Assembly (NCBI RefSeq): GCF_024055595.1 | Contig: NZ_JAMXOF010000001.1 | Location: forward strand, 1 to 64,000 | Source: Mucilaginibacter aurantiaciroseus | GTDB taxonomy: Bacteria > Bacteroidota > Bacteroidia > Sphingobacteriales > Sphingobacteriaceae | DNA: 64,000 bases | Reading direction: 5' to 3' | In this document: one piece after another, positions 17,407 to 26,587 of the stretch | Layout: every line of letters begins with the position of its first letter | How positions within the stretch are numbered: position 1 is the first letter of the stretch | Notes under the pieces: generated by a model | Databases searched by the model: none | Seen by the model: the letters and a program-made list of their open reading frames with translations, nothing else | Told to the model about the DNA's origin: nothing | Made by a program: the position numbers and the translations under genes

Positions 17407-19221
17407 TTAAGAAGCATCATTTTTATCCCCCCTCAATACCCTAAATCTTTTTCGGGCATCGTTTATCCAAAGGCTGGCGGGGTAGTTGGTAATTATTTTT
17501 TGGTAATAGGTTTTAGCGATGTTGGCGTCGTTCAGTTTGGTATCATAAATATCGCCAAGCATGTACACGGCGTCATCGGCCCAAAGGTCGTAGCTGTGTT
17601 TTTCTTCGATGGTTTTTAAAACGATAACCGCATTGGTAAAATCCTTCTGCTGGATCAGGATGCGGGCCTTTGCCATCAATATATCCGCCTCCAAAGCATT
17701 CCCGGGATATTTTTTGTCGATGCTATCCAGGGTCATCACCGCTTTCTCGGGCTGTTCGGCAAATATCAGCAGGTCTGCACGCGAGTAGATCTTAAGGGCG
17801 TTACCGCTACTATCGGCATGCAGGTTATCAGATATTAATAAGGATAAATTAAGCGCGTCGTTAGCGATCAGTTGTGTGGTCGCGGCTTTTAAAATATCCA
17901 GCTGGCGGCGTGCCCAGTTAAAGTCGCCGGTGTAGTAGGCCATTTTGGCGTTGCGTAAAAGTGCTTCCTGGGCAATGCTGCTGTTGGGGTTATCCTTCTC
18001 TACCTGGCTATATAATAAGGTAGCGTCCCAGGGTTGGTTGTTAAGCAGGTAAACATCGCCGAGGTCGAGCTTACAAGCGGCTATAAGCGCAGGCCTAACG
18101 CCTTGTATGGCAATGGCACTCTCCAATAGTGCCTGCGCATCTTTTAATTTATGCAGTTTAAAGGCCTGCAGGTTCGCCAGCTTCTCCATCGCAAAAACGG
18201 TACTGCGGTTGCGGCCAACCTCGTCCAAAAGGCTGATGTAATCTTTCTCCAGGCTGACCAGATCTGCCTGCACGTATTTACCCGATGTTACTTTTAGGTT
18301 TTTGGTGTTGATGAGCTCCACCTTGGCCTGGATGTAGTTTTGATTATCCTTATCGCCGCCTTTACCAATAATGTACCCGTAACCACGGATGGCGGCATCG
18401 TATGCCTCGTTGGCTACCAGCGTACGGCATAGTTCAAATATTGCCGAGCCATCATCATTTTGGCGGCGGCTTAAAGCCAGCGACTGGTTAAGTGCCATAT
18501 CATACTCTTTTTGCTGCAGGTATTGCCAGGTAAGCAGGTTAGGGTAAATAATTTGCTGCGGGTCTTTCTGGATGCGTTTTAGCAAGGCCACTTTCAGCAT
18601 CTCGTAATCCTCTGGACCTTCGTAAACGTTGGCCAGGGTGCTTTCGGCCTGGCTGATGAATACCGGGTTGGTTGGCAAAAAGTTGAGGTATTCTTCGGTC
18701 AGTTCTTCTTTATCGCGTTTGTAACGGTAAAGGGTGATCAGCTCAAATGCAAAAGCAGATTCGTTATGGAGAAGTTTGCGGCCTTGCAGGAAAATTTTGA
18801 TGGCATAATCTGCATTGGCGCTCTGGTAAAACTGGGAAGCGATGCCCGCAATGGCGTTTTGATCGGCAGGCAGGTTTTTGATCAGGTCGTTGTACAATGC
18901 ATCCGCTTTAGCGGTATTACCCTGTTGCGTATAAGCCGAACCCAGCGCAATAGTGTACTCGTTATTGCCGGGATATTTACGCAGCATTTTTTTGGCGATG
19001 ATTTCGGCATCGTCGTATTTCTTAAAGTTCAACAGGGTATTAAAATATTGCTGAAAGTAAGTTTCACCGTCTTGTTTAAACAGCTTCTGGTATATATCAA
19101 GCGCTTTTTGCCGCTCGCCATTTGCTGTGTACTGGCGGGCCAGCAGCAGGTCGTTATTTTGGGCAAAAAGCTTTGTGCTTCCAATAATTAGTAACAGCAT
19201 TAGTACATACAGTCGCTTCAT
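17407..19221 (-). CDS. Tetratricopeptide repeat protein, exported
   Basis: A 604-residue helical-repeat protein with a Sec signal (MKRLYVLMLLLIIGSTKLFAQ); the start at 19221 is preferred over an upstream ATG ten codons earlier because it begins the signal. TPR-like units run through most of the length, for example ARQYTANGERQKALDIYQKL, AEIIAKKMLRKYPGNNEYTI, and a C-terminal set like the YbgF/BamD type (IEEKHSYDLWADDAVYMLGD, KITNYPASLWINDARKRF). It is probably a periplasmic scaffold. It is divergent from the S9 peptidase operon. The partner is unknown. Confidence 0.8.
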   Translation of the reverse strand: MKRLYVLMLLLIIGSTKLFAQNNDLLLARQYTANGERQKALDIYQKLFKQDGETYFQQYFNTLLNFKKYDDAEIIAKKMLRKYPGNNEYTIALGSAYTQQGNTAKADALYNDLIKNLPADQNAIAGIASQFYQSANADYAIKIFLQGRKLLHNESAFAFELITLYRYKRDKEELTEEYLNFLPTNPVFISQAESTLANVYEGPEDYEMLKVALLKRIQKDPQQIIYPNLLTWQYLQQKEYDMALNQSLALSRRQNDDGSAIFELCRTLVANEAYDAAIRGYGYIIGKGGDKDNQNYIQAKVELINTKNLKVTSGKYVQADLVSLEKDYISLLDEVGRNRSTVFAMEKLANLQAFKLHKLKDAQALLESAIAIQGVRPALIAACKLDLGDVYLLNNQPWDATLLYSQVEKDNPNSSIAQEALLRNAKMAYYTGDFNWARRQLDILKAATTQLIANDALNLSLLISDNLHADSSGNALKIYSRADLLIFAEQPEKAVMTLDSIDKKYPGNALEADILMAKARILIQQKDFTNAVIVLKTIEEKHSYDLWADDAVYMLGDIYDTKLNDANIAKTYYQKIITNYPASLWINDARKRFRVLRGDKNDAS

Positions 19222-19354
19222 TATTTCTTTATAGTTTAGCAGGGCCGGCATATAGGTTATGTAACGTAAAAAGCGGGTAAAATTGTAGTGACATTTGTAT
19301 AAAGGTTAACTAAAATAACTAATTTAACCACTCATTAGAATTAGGATAAACCAA

Positions 19355-21244
19355 ATGCTGGGTCGTTTAAGATCATTTTTATTTGTTACCGTACTACTAT
19401 TTGCCTGCGCCTGTAAACAAAACAACGTAAGGCAAATCCCTGTTAGTGATTTTTTTAAGACCCCCGAAAAAAGCTTTTTCAAGATCTCGCCCGATGGTAA
19501 ATACATCTCCTATTTAAAGCCTTATAAAGATAAACAAAATATATACATCCGGTCTTTTGCAGATGGCACCGAACAAATGGCTACCACCTTTACCGATTAC
19601 TCGGTACGCGATTACACCTGGACGTACAATAATCAGATCGTATTTACGCAGGATATCATCGCGGTAGATGAGTTCAGGATCTACACGCTGGATGTGGCTA
19701 CGCTTAAATTTAAGAATCTTTTAAACCTTGATAAGGCCCGCATTCGCATCCTTAACCGCAACCGCCAGCAGCCCGATGTTATCACCGTGGCTATGAATAA
19801 GCGCGACCCGGTCAACTTTGATGTGTACCGCCTTAACGTTAAAACCGGTGAATTAAAACCATACCTGCTTAACCCCGGCAACATCACCAAATGGTACCCG
19901 GACCCGAATGGTAACATCCGTTTGGTAAAAGTATCTGACGGTGTGAACGAGAGCATCCTTTACCGCGCGAATGACAACGCGTCGTTTAAATCTATCATCA
20001 AAAGTAATTTTAATGATAAGGTGGAGCCTATTGCCTTTACCGGCGACGGTGATAATTTTTACGCGCTATCAAACGTTAACCGGGATAAAACAGCCTTGGT
20101 TGCAATCAACGCCCAAACCGGTAAAGAGAATAAAGTGATTTACGCCAGCGATAAGGCGGATATTTTAGATGTTGGTTATTCCAAGATCAAACGCCGCATC
20201 GAGCTGGTATCATGGGAGGAAGCTAAATCCCAAAAATATTTTTTAGATAAGGGTATTGAAAAGATTTACACCGATCTGTCTAATAAGATCAAAGGCAACC
20301 AGTTAGACATAGTAGACCGCGATAGCGCAGAGAATAAATTTATTATATCGGGTTCTAACGATAAAAACCCTGGTTCGTACTTTTTATACGAACGTAATTT
20401 AAATAAGCTGACCAAGCTGGCGGACATTAACCCGGAGATAAACTCGGCCGAGTTATCGGATATGCAACCTGTATCATTTAAGGCAAGCGATGGCCTTATG
20501 ATCAACGGTTACCTAACTATCCCCAAAGGGAGAGAACGCAAGAACCTGCCGGTGGTGGTGATGCCACATGACGGGATCTGGGGCCGAAATTCATGGGATT
20601 ATAATGCCGAGGTGCAGTTTTTGGCTAACCGTGGTTACGCGGTTTTCCAGGTGAACTTTAGGGGCTCGGCAGGGTATGGTAAGGCATTTCGTACCGCGGG
20701 CTTCAAGCAGGTAGGCGGCAAAATACAACAGGATATTACCGATGGCGTAAAATGGCTAATTGCGAATAAAATTGCTAATCCTAAAAAGATAGCCATATTT
20801 GGTGGTAGTTTCGGCGGGTTCTCGGCCTTGTATGGCGTATCCTTCCACCCGGAACTATATAATTGTGCTATTGTAAAATACGGGTTGATCAACTTTTTTA
20901 CCTATTTAAAAGATGCGCCGCCATTTTTTAAGCCCTTCTTAAAAATGACCTATGAAATGGTTGGTAACCCCGAAACGGACGCCGAGCAACTAAGGGCTAT
21001 ATCGCCGGTCTTTCATACCGATAAGATCAAAAGTCCGCTATTAATATTCCAGGGGGCAAAAGACCCGAGGGCCAACATCAGCGAGCTTAACCAGTTTGTG
21101 CGCGAGTTGAAGAAACGTAACGTGCCGGTAACTTACCGCTTAAAGGAAAATGAACGCACCTACTTTAAAAGCGAGCATAACCGTATGGAGATGTATGCCG
21201 AAATAGAGACATTCCTGAACACCAACATGCAGGTTAAACCCTAA
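19355..21244 (+). CDS. S9 family prolyl oligopeptidase-like lipoprotein
   Basis: A 629-residue alpha/beta-hydrolase peptidase with an N-terminal beta-propeller (about 35-370) and a C-terminal catalytic domain. GGSFGGFSAL carries the nucleophile Ser485, GAKDPRANISE the Asp, and KSEHNRMEMY the likely His. The signal ends at LLFACACK, so it is a predicted lipoprotein. It is similar to dipeptidyl/acylaminoacyl peptidases. The next gene, a sensor kinase, starts 6 bp downstream and a response regulator follows, so the three form an operon. The peptidase may process or generate the signal sensed by the kinase; that link is inference. Confidence 0.86.
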   Translation: MLGRLRSFLFVTVLLFACACKQNNVRQIPVSDFFKTPEKSFFKISPDGKYISYLKPYKDKQNIYIRSFADGTEQMATTFTDYSVRDYTWTYNNQIVFTQDIIAVDEFRIYTLDVATLKFKNLLNLDKARIRILNRNRQQPDVITVAMNKRDPVNFDVYRLNVKTGELKPYLLNPGNITKWYPDPNGNIRLVKVSDGVNESILYRANDNASFKSIIKSNFNDKVEPIAFTGDGDNFYALSNVNRDKTALVAINAQTGKENKVIYASDKADILDVGYSKIKRRIELVSWEEAKSQKYFLDKGIEKIYTDLSNKIKGNQLDIVDRDSAENKFIISGSNDKNPGSYFLYERNLNKLTKLADINPEINSAELSDMQPVSFKASDGLMINGYLTIPKGRERKNLPVVVMPHDGIWGRNSWDYNAEVQFLANRGYAVFQVNFRGSAGYGKAFRTAGFKQVGGKIQQDITDGVKWLIANKIANPKKIAIFGGSFGGFSALYGVSFHPELYNCAIVKYGLINFFTYLKDAPPFFKPFLKMTYEMVGNPETDAEQLRAISPVFHTDKIKSPLLIFQGAKDPRANISELNQFVRELKKRNVPVTYRLKENERTYFKSEHNRMEMYAEIETFLNTNMQVKP

Positions 21245-21250
21245 CCTGTT

Positions 21251-22894
21251 ATGAAAGGGCAGAAAAATATATATCGCAAAAATTTTTCGCTGATAACCGC
21301 TTTTCTGGTGCTAATAACCGTGAGCCTTGTTATAGCGGTCATCATTTCCTATAACCTTACCGCCAAGTATGTAGAGAACGAGTTTGCCTCAAAAAAAATA
21401 GAGGTGCTCGACCAAACTATCAAACCTTACTATGATTTCTTTCAGATAAAAATCCCCGAGATAACCTCTTACCAAGGCTTTTTAGATTCCTCATCCGCGG
21501 CAAATTATTCGGCTAAGGTGTTTAAAAGCTACCCGTTTGTGCGCCGTATTTTGTTTTACGATATGCAGATTAGTAACCTCGAATCAAAAACGAAATTTAG
21601 TAATAACGTGGGGATATCGGTAAAAGCCATCTATCAATACAAGCCCAAACGGGGCAATGTAAGAGGGGTTAAAGATATGGCATGGTCCAATACCGACGAC
21701 TTTAGGCAGATGGCTTTAAAGCTGAGTGAGTTTATCAGCGTGGCCGATACTTCGAGGTTGCCTACGCAGGACGAGATCTTCCGTACGTTTTATAACGTAA
21801 CGCCCGATAAGATCAGTTACCTGAACATCCCCCGACGCGAGGATATACGTATCTATAAATCGTTATTGAAGAATGAGCACATCAAAGCATTCTACAAGCA
21901 AAATATGATGACGTTTTTGCTGGATGCGCACCAGTTAAAAGTAAAAAACACCCACCCGGAACTGTACCAGCAGGTTACCATACAACCCGTGGTGTACGAC
22001 CCGCTTGATGTGGAAGGAGGCCGCAAAGTAACGGAGGCTGCGCTTACAGGCGCGTTCTCCAACTTTAAGTTGTACTTTACATCAACCGATAAACACCTTA
22101 GCCGCGAGATTGGCCGTCGCTTTTTGCCAATAGGCGCCATTGTACTGCTCATCTATTTCTTTTTGGTGCTGATAAGCTGGTTGATCTATCGAAACTTAAA
22201 TGTCAACTTAAAAGTGTTTAAGCTCCAGTACGATTTTATCAACAACTTTACACACGAGTTTAAGACGCCGGTGAGCGTGATCAAGATCGCGGGATCTAAC
22301 CTTAAGGGCGATGCCGAACTGAGCGAGCGCCAGCGCAGGCATTACGGTAAGATATTGGATGAGGAAGCGGATAAGCTGAACGAGTTGATGAACAGGCTGC
22401 TGTCGTTTACGCAATTGGAGAATAAATCCATAACCGTTAAGCGCGAGGAAATTGTTCTTAAAGATTTTGTACAAGGATACATTGAAACCTTTAAAATAAA
22501 ATACCCCGATTTTAAGCTGGAGTTTAATATTGAAGGTGTAACAAAGTTCCACAGCGACCCTGTGTTACTGGGTAGCGTATTCCAGAATTTAATGGAGAAT
22601 GCCTACAAATATTCGCACCCCGGCAAAAAGGAATTATTTATAAATATTAAGCCCGAAAAGCGCAATGTTGTATTATCATTCACTGATAAAGGCATTGGCA
22701 TGGCCCGTTATGAACAGCGCGATGTATTTAAAAAATTTTATCGGATAGAGAACCAATACAACCAAAACGGCAGTGTTGGCCTGGGGCTTGCTTTTTGCAA
22801 AGAACTGGTTAACTTTATGAACGGAGAAATTGACGTTACAAGCAAGCTTAATGTGGGTTCGGTGTTTATAGTAACGTTACCGTTAGACAATTAG
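21251..22894 (+). CDS. Sensor histidine kinase
   Basis: A 547-residue membrane kinase. TM1 spans about 14-34 and TM2 about 293-315, enclosing a periplasmic sensor region of about 260 residues with no family recognised. HisKA has the phosphoacceptor His335 in NFTHEFKTPVSVIK. The ATPase domain shows the N box NLMENAYKYS, G1 DKGIGM and G2 GSVGLGLAFCKELV. It lies between the S9 peptidase (6 bp) and its response regulator (13 bp) in one operon. The large periplasmic domain would face the products of the peptidase if both are in the periplasm. Confidence 0.92.
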   Translation: MKGQKNIYRKNFSLITAFLVLITVSLVIAVIISYNLTAKYVENEFASKKIEVLDQTIKPYYDFFQIKIPEITSYQGFLDSSSAANYSAKVFKSYPFVRRILFYDMQISNLESKTKFSNNVGISVKAIYQYKPKRGNVRGVKDMAWSNTDDFRQMALKLSEFISVADTSRLPTQDEIFRTFYNVTPDKISYLNIPRREDIRIYKSLLKNEHIKAFYKQNMMTFLLDAHQLKVKNTHPELYQQVTIQPVVYDPLDVEGGRKVTEAALTGAFSNFKLYFTSTDKHLSREIGRRFLPIGAIVLLIYFFLVLISWLIYRNLNVNLKVFKLQYDFINNFTHEFKTPVSVIKIAGSNLKGDAELSERQRRHYGKILDEEADKLNELMNRLLSFTQLENKSITVKREEIVLKDFVQGYIETFKIKYPDFKLEFNIEGVTKFHSDPVLLGSVFQNLMENAYKYSHPGKKELFINIKPEKRNVVLSFTDKGIGMARYEQRDVFKKFYRIENQYNQNGSVGLGLAFCKELVNFMNGEIDVTSKLNVGSVFIVTLPLDN

Positions 22895-22907
22895 ACAATC
22901 ATTAAAA

Positions 22908-23594
22908 ATGAACAAAGAAATTAAAATAGCGCTGGTTGAAGATGATGAGAACCTTAGGTTTTTAGTATCTGAACGCCTGCAAAGCGAAGGATATAAAGTT
23001 TTAGAAAGCGGTAATGGCGAAGAAGCCGAAGCTATGATAGTTGCCGAGCAACCCGATATTGTTTTGCTTGACTGGATGCTTCCCGGCAAACAGGGCAGCG
23101 ACGTATGCGCCAGCCTGCGCGAAAAAGGTTTTGACAGGCTGATCATCATGATGACGGCGAAGGCACAGGATATCGACAAGATAGGCGCCTATAACTTTGG
23201 CGTAAGCGATTACATTACCAAGCCATTTAATATGGATGTTTTGGTGGCTATGATAGATAGTAAGATCAAATTCTCGCTGAATAATGAGAAAGCCGAATCT
23301 CACAAGTTTGGCAATATGGAGCACCTGCCAAATACCCATTTGCTTATTCGCGATGGCCGTAAAACAGAGCTGACCATTTTAGAGAACCGCATCCTGCTGT
23401 ATTTCTTAAAAAACAAAAATAAGGTAATAAACCGCGAAGAACTGATGATGGAAGTGTGGGGCTACAACGCCGATGTTAACACCCGTACACTTGATATGCA
23501 CATTGTGCGCCTTCGCAAAAAGATAGAAAGCAACCCCGATTCGCCAACCTACCTGCAAACGGTAAGGGGTATAGGGTATAAGTTTGTTTATTAA
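22908..23594 (+). CDS. OmpR-family response regulator
   Basis: A 228-residue regulator. The receiver domain has acidic residues E11, D12 and D13, phospho-acceptor Asp55 (VLLDWMLPG) and the switch Lys in YITKPFN. The C-terminal OmpR/PhoB winged helix shows REELMMEVWGYN and TRTLDMHIVRLRKKIE. It is the cognate partner of the kinase encoded just upstream. Targets are unknown; the peptidase of the same operon is one candidate. Confidence 0.93.
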   Translation: MNKEIKIALVEDDENLRFLVSERLQSEGYKVLESGNGEEAEAMIVAEQPDIVLLDWMLPGKQGSDVCASLREKGFDRLIIMMTAKAQDIDKIGAYNFGVSDYITKPFNMDVLVAMIDSKIKFSLNNEKAESHKFGNMEHLPNTHLLIRDGRKTELTILENRILLYFLKNKNKVINREELMMEVWGYNADVNTRTLDMHIVRLRKKIESNPDSPTYLQTVRGIGYKFVY

Positions 23595-23612
23595 TATTTC
23601 GCAATAACAGGT

Positions 23613-24236
23613 TTAAATAAGCTTTTTATAAACTTTCGTCACTACAAAATCCCCGAAAAAGTTTTTTTCTTCCAACACCTTATAGCCAGTCGCATTAAAC
23701 GCCCTCGCCACATCCGGCAAGTGCCAGGATTTTACCCCGCAAAGTATTTTAAAGAATAACAGCATGCTTTTCAGCATGGCGTATTGCCACCATTTGCCCG
23801 TTAGCTGGAAATCAGTATTGAGCCAAAGTCCGCCGGGTTTTAGGGTTTGATGGATGTGAGCAAAAATTGGAAGCAGGTTTGCTTCCGTAAAATTATCGAA
23901 CAGGAAGGAGGTAATAACCACATCAAAGGCCTGTACAAGATGAGCTTGTTCTACGGCCTGGTTAATATAAATAATATTATTGCCGCCAATATTTCGCTTA
24001 CGCGATAAAGCCATCATATTGGCCGAAACCTCCACATAAGTAACGCTTAAGCCGGAGGGATGTATTTTGCTAATCTCTTCCAATATCCAACCGGTACCGC
24101 CGCCAACAATCAGGATCGTTGAATTTTGCGGGATGTGTGGTAACAAGTAAACTTGGGCGTTTATCAAAACTTTACCAAAAAACAACCGCGACAAGCGGTC
24201 ATAAAAACTTGCCGAGTTATCGTAATTAGCCGGCAT
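23613..24236 (-). CDS. Class I SAM-dependent methyltransferase
   Basis: A 207-residue methyltransferase. The start MPANYDNSASFYDRLSRLFF is typical of UbiE/COQ5-like methylases; ILIVGGGTGW (41-50) is the SAM-binding glycine loop and LKPGGLWLNTDF the later strand. It overlaps by 11 bp the end of a UbiA-like membrane protein gene, so the two are co-expressed. A prenyltransferase and methylase pair suggests modification of a quinone-like or other prenylated lipid, which is inference only. Confidence 0.82.
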   Translation of the reverse strand: MPANYDNSASFYDRLSRLFFGKVLINAQVYLLPHIPQNSTILIVGGGTGWILEEISKIHPSGLSVTYVEVSANMMALSRKRNIGGNNIIYINQAVEQAHLVQAFDVVITSFLFDNFTEANLLPIFAHIHQTLKPGGLWLNTDFQLTGKWWQYAMLKSMLLFFKILCGVKSWHLPDVARAFNATGYKVLEEKNFFGDFVVTKVYKKLI

Positions 24237-25119
24237 AGTGTCCGTACATCAAACTAAAACCTATTAAGATCACATACTGTAGGATCAATACGCCATCCAT
24301 GTAAAAAAAATAGTAATACTCATTCTTCTCCCATTTAGATTTGAAAATAAGCCAACCCATTAAAACAGCTGTAGTAGTAAGCGCGAAAAAATCAACATTG
24401 AAACCATTATTCCTGAATAAGAAAAGAAGTACAATATAACCGGCCAGCAGAAACTGGCATAAAAGGTACGCGTTTTTTTCGCCCCAGGCAACAGGGATGG
24501 TTTTAAGGCCTGCCTGGCGGTCGCTGAAAAGGTCGCGGATGTCGAAGGGGATAGCCAAAGCAAATATCAGCAGGAAGCGCTTCGCCATCATAATGGTGAT
24601 ATCCCTTGTGGTTATATCTGCCATGTGCAGGTCTTTTGCTTCCAACACTGGTAATAGTACCGAGCTTAATGTCCAAACCAGGCTTATTAAAAAGGTTTTT
24701 AGCCCGGGTATATTGCGCAGGCCAAACTTTTGCTCACCCACGGTAAACAGGGGCAAACTATAGCAGAAAGACAATATGGCTAAAAACACCAGCAGGATCC
24801 GCGATTCCATAGACAGTAAAAAGAACAGCGGAATAAGTGATAGTAGCGAGATGATGGTGAACGTTACCATTAACCTGTAATGCGCAAAAAACCAGCGTAC
24901 ACGCTTGTATGGCGACCGCTCGGGGTGCTTTGGTTTGCTTAATAAAATGCTAAAGTTATAGATGCCGAGGGTGGAAGTGAATAGCAGCGCTAATATGGCA
25001 TAAACCGGTTTGGCATCGATAAGATGAAACGTAACCAAAGCCTGCGCCACAGCACACAACGACATGAAGATGTTACTAAATAGCAAAAAATCAAACGCGC
25101 TTTGGAAGGCTTTTTTCAT
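24226..25119 (-). CDS. UbiA-like polytopic membrane protein
   Basis: A 297-residue membrane protein with about eight or nine hydrophobic helices. The motif PFDIRDLFSDRQAGLKTIPV, with Asp residues spaced as in the second DxxxD motif of UbiA prenyltransferases, supports membership of that superfamily. The usual first NDxxDxxxD motif is not visible; in its place is a hydrophobic SNIFMSLCAVAQALV segment. It may therefore be a divergent or non-catalytic member. ATG 25119 (MKKAFQSAFDFLL) is preferred over an upstream ATG at 25224, whose extra 35 residues look non-coding. A SAM methyltransferase gene overlaps its end. Confidence 0.7.
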   Translation of the reverse strand: MKKAFQSAFDFLLFSNIFMSLCAVAQALVTFHLIDAKPVYAILALLFTSTLGIYNFSILLSKPKHPERSPYKRVRWFFAHYRLMVTFTIISLLSLIPLFFLLSMESRILLVFLAILSFCYSLPLFTVGEQKFGLRNIPGLKTFLISLVWTLSSVLLPVLEAKDLHMADITTRDITIMMAKRFLLIFALAIPFDIRDLFSDRQAGLKTIPVAWGEKNAYLLCQFLLAGYIVLLFLFRNNGFNVDFFALTTTAVLMGWLIFKSKWEKNEYYYFFYMDGVLILQYVILIGFSLMYGHYAG

Positions 25120-25287
25120 CGGTTTTGCTAAAATACGGCAATGCAGGTAAAAAAGGAACAAATATTTGTTGAATACACACGTCCTCGCATGGTCTTCTGA
25201 AAGAGACCCTGCGCACGTAGGCAAACGCAGGGTTCAAGATGTGAGACACTATGCGGACAAAAATATAAAACAGTTATTTGCAGTTGC

Positions 25288-26559
25288 TTAAGCTTTAAGC
25301 AAAGGGTCTTCACCAGCTTTAAGGGTAAACACCGTAATTTCGGGTAACATACCTATCCTGCCGGGGTACCCTAAAAAGCCGTAGCCTACGTTCACGTAAA
25401 TTTGCTGGTGCTTTTCGCGATACATTCCCGCCCATTCCGAGTATACGTATTCGATTGGGCTCCATTGGAAATCCGGTGTGCGGACACCAAACTGCATCCC
25501 ATGGGTATGGCCGCTAAACATTACATCAATCTGCGGATATTTTGGGATTACCTCGGCGCGCCAGTGCGATGGATCATGCGAGAGCAGGAGTTTTACCGGC
25601 AGGTCATCCGTGCCCTTTACAGCTTGTTCCATTTTGCCGTATTTAGGGAAGCGGCTCATTTCGCCCCAGTTACCTATGCCTAAAATGCCCAGTTCCTGGC
25701 CATCAATTTTTAGACGGCGATGTTCATCGGTCAACAGGTCCCAGCCCAACGTTTTATGTGCCTGGTGCATGTCCTGCAGGTTTTTAGCTTTCGCGGCCGG
25801 GTTAGGCCAGTTGACATAATCGCCATAATCGTGGTTGCCCAATATAGAGTAAACACCTAATGGCGCTTTCACTTTTTTAAATACATCAATAACACGGTTC
25901 ACTTCTGATGTTTGGCCGTTAACCAAATCGCCGGTAAAAAATATAACGTCGGTTTTTTGGTTAAGCAGCATTTGCACGCCGCCCTGCATGTTATACACGT
26001 TGTGGAAACTGCCCGAGTGAATGTCGGAAATTTGCCCAATGCGCATGCCATCAAATGCTTTTGGCAGGTTGGGCAGATAAAGTTCTACATTGATCACATG
26101 GTAATCATACAACCCTTTAGACATGTTGTGTTTGATCAGATACAGCGGAACAGCACCGGCGAGTATCCCCGCCTTCATCAAAAACTCCGACCTCGGGATA
26201 GATTTAAAGCCCTTATCCTTTTCAGGATCGGGCGCGGTTTTGTTTTTATGGATGAGGTAGATGATAAACCTGCGCAAATCATCAACCGCGATGAACAGTA
26301 CGTAAAAGATCTTGAAAAGAAACGTAATAAAGAACAGGAACAGGAACGCACCGCGTGCCCCAACAGACATTTTGCTGTAAATACTCAGCAGCAGAATAGT
26401 GATCAGGAATATCGAACCAAACCAATACAGGCTTAAAAACCACTTTTTACGGGTAAACTGCCGTTTAATAAAGGCGGTTTGGATGCCCCGTAAAATGTAG
26501 TAGTCTATGATGATAAGTACAAGCGGTACTATTACAAAATATAGGGCGTTTCCCTGCAT
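25288..26559 (-). CDS. Membrane-anchored metallophosphoesterase
   Basis: A 423-residue calcineurin-like phosphoesterase. N-terminal hydrophobic helices (about 5-25, 43-63, 72-93 and 128-145) precede the catalytic domain. Its motifs occur in order: GQISDIHSG (D-x-H), FFTGDLVNG (G-D), LGNHDYGD (GNHD), LLSHDPSHW, and FSGHTHGMQFG (GHTH). It resembles YkuE/YaeI-type phosphodiesterases that act near membranes. It follows the MoxR-type ATPase gene by 28 bp in the same direction. The substrate is unknown. Confidence 0.87.
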   Translation of the reverse strand: MQGNALYFVIVPLVLIIIDYYILRGIQTAFIKRQFTRKKWFLSLYWFGSIFLITILLLSIYSKMSVGARGAFLFLFFITFLFKIFYVLFIAVDDLRRFIIYLIHKNKTAPDPEKDKGFKSIPRSEFLMKAGILAGAVPLYLIKHNMSKGLYDYHVINVELYLPNLPKAFDGMRIGQISDIHSGSFHNVYNMQGGVQMLLNQKTDVIFFTGDLVNGQTSEVNRVIDVFKKVKAPLGVYSILGNHDYGDYVNWPNPAAKAKNLQDMHQAHKTLGWDLLTDEHRRLKIDGQELGILGIGNWGEMSRFPKYGKMEQAVKGTDDLPVKLLLSHDPSHWRAEVIPKYPQIDVMFSGHTHGMQFGVRTPDFQWSPIEYVYSEWAGMYREKHQQIYVNVGYGFLGYPGRIGMLPEITVFTLKAGEDPLLKA

Positions 26560-26587
26560 TACGTATTAAAACTGATGAATAAGAAGA

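Noticed and set aside
25206..25232. Hairpin ACCCTGCG...CGCAGGGT as a terminator
   Set aside because: The stem is good but no T run follows on either strand; its role is unclear.
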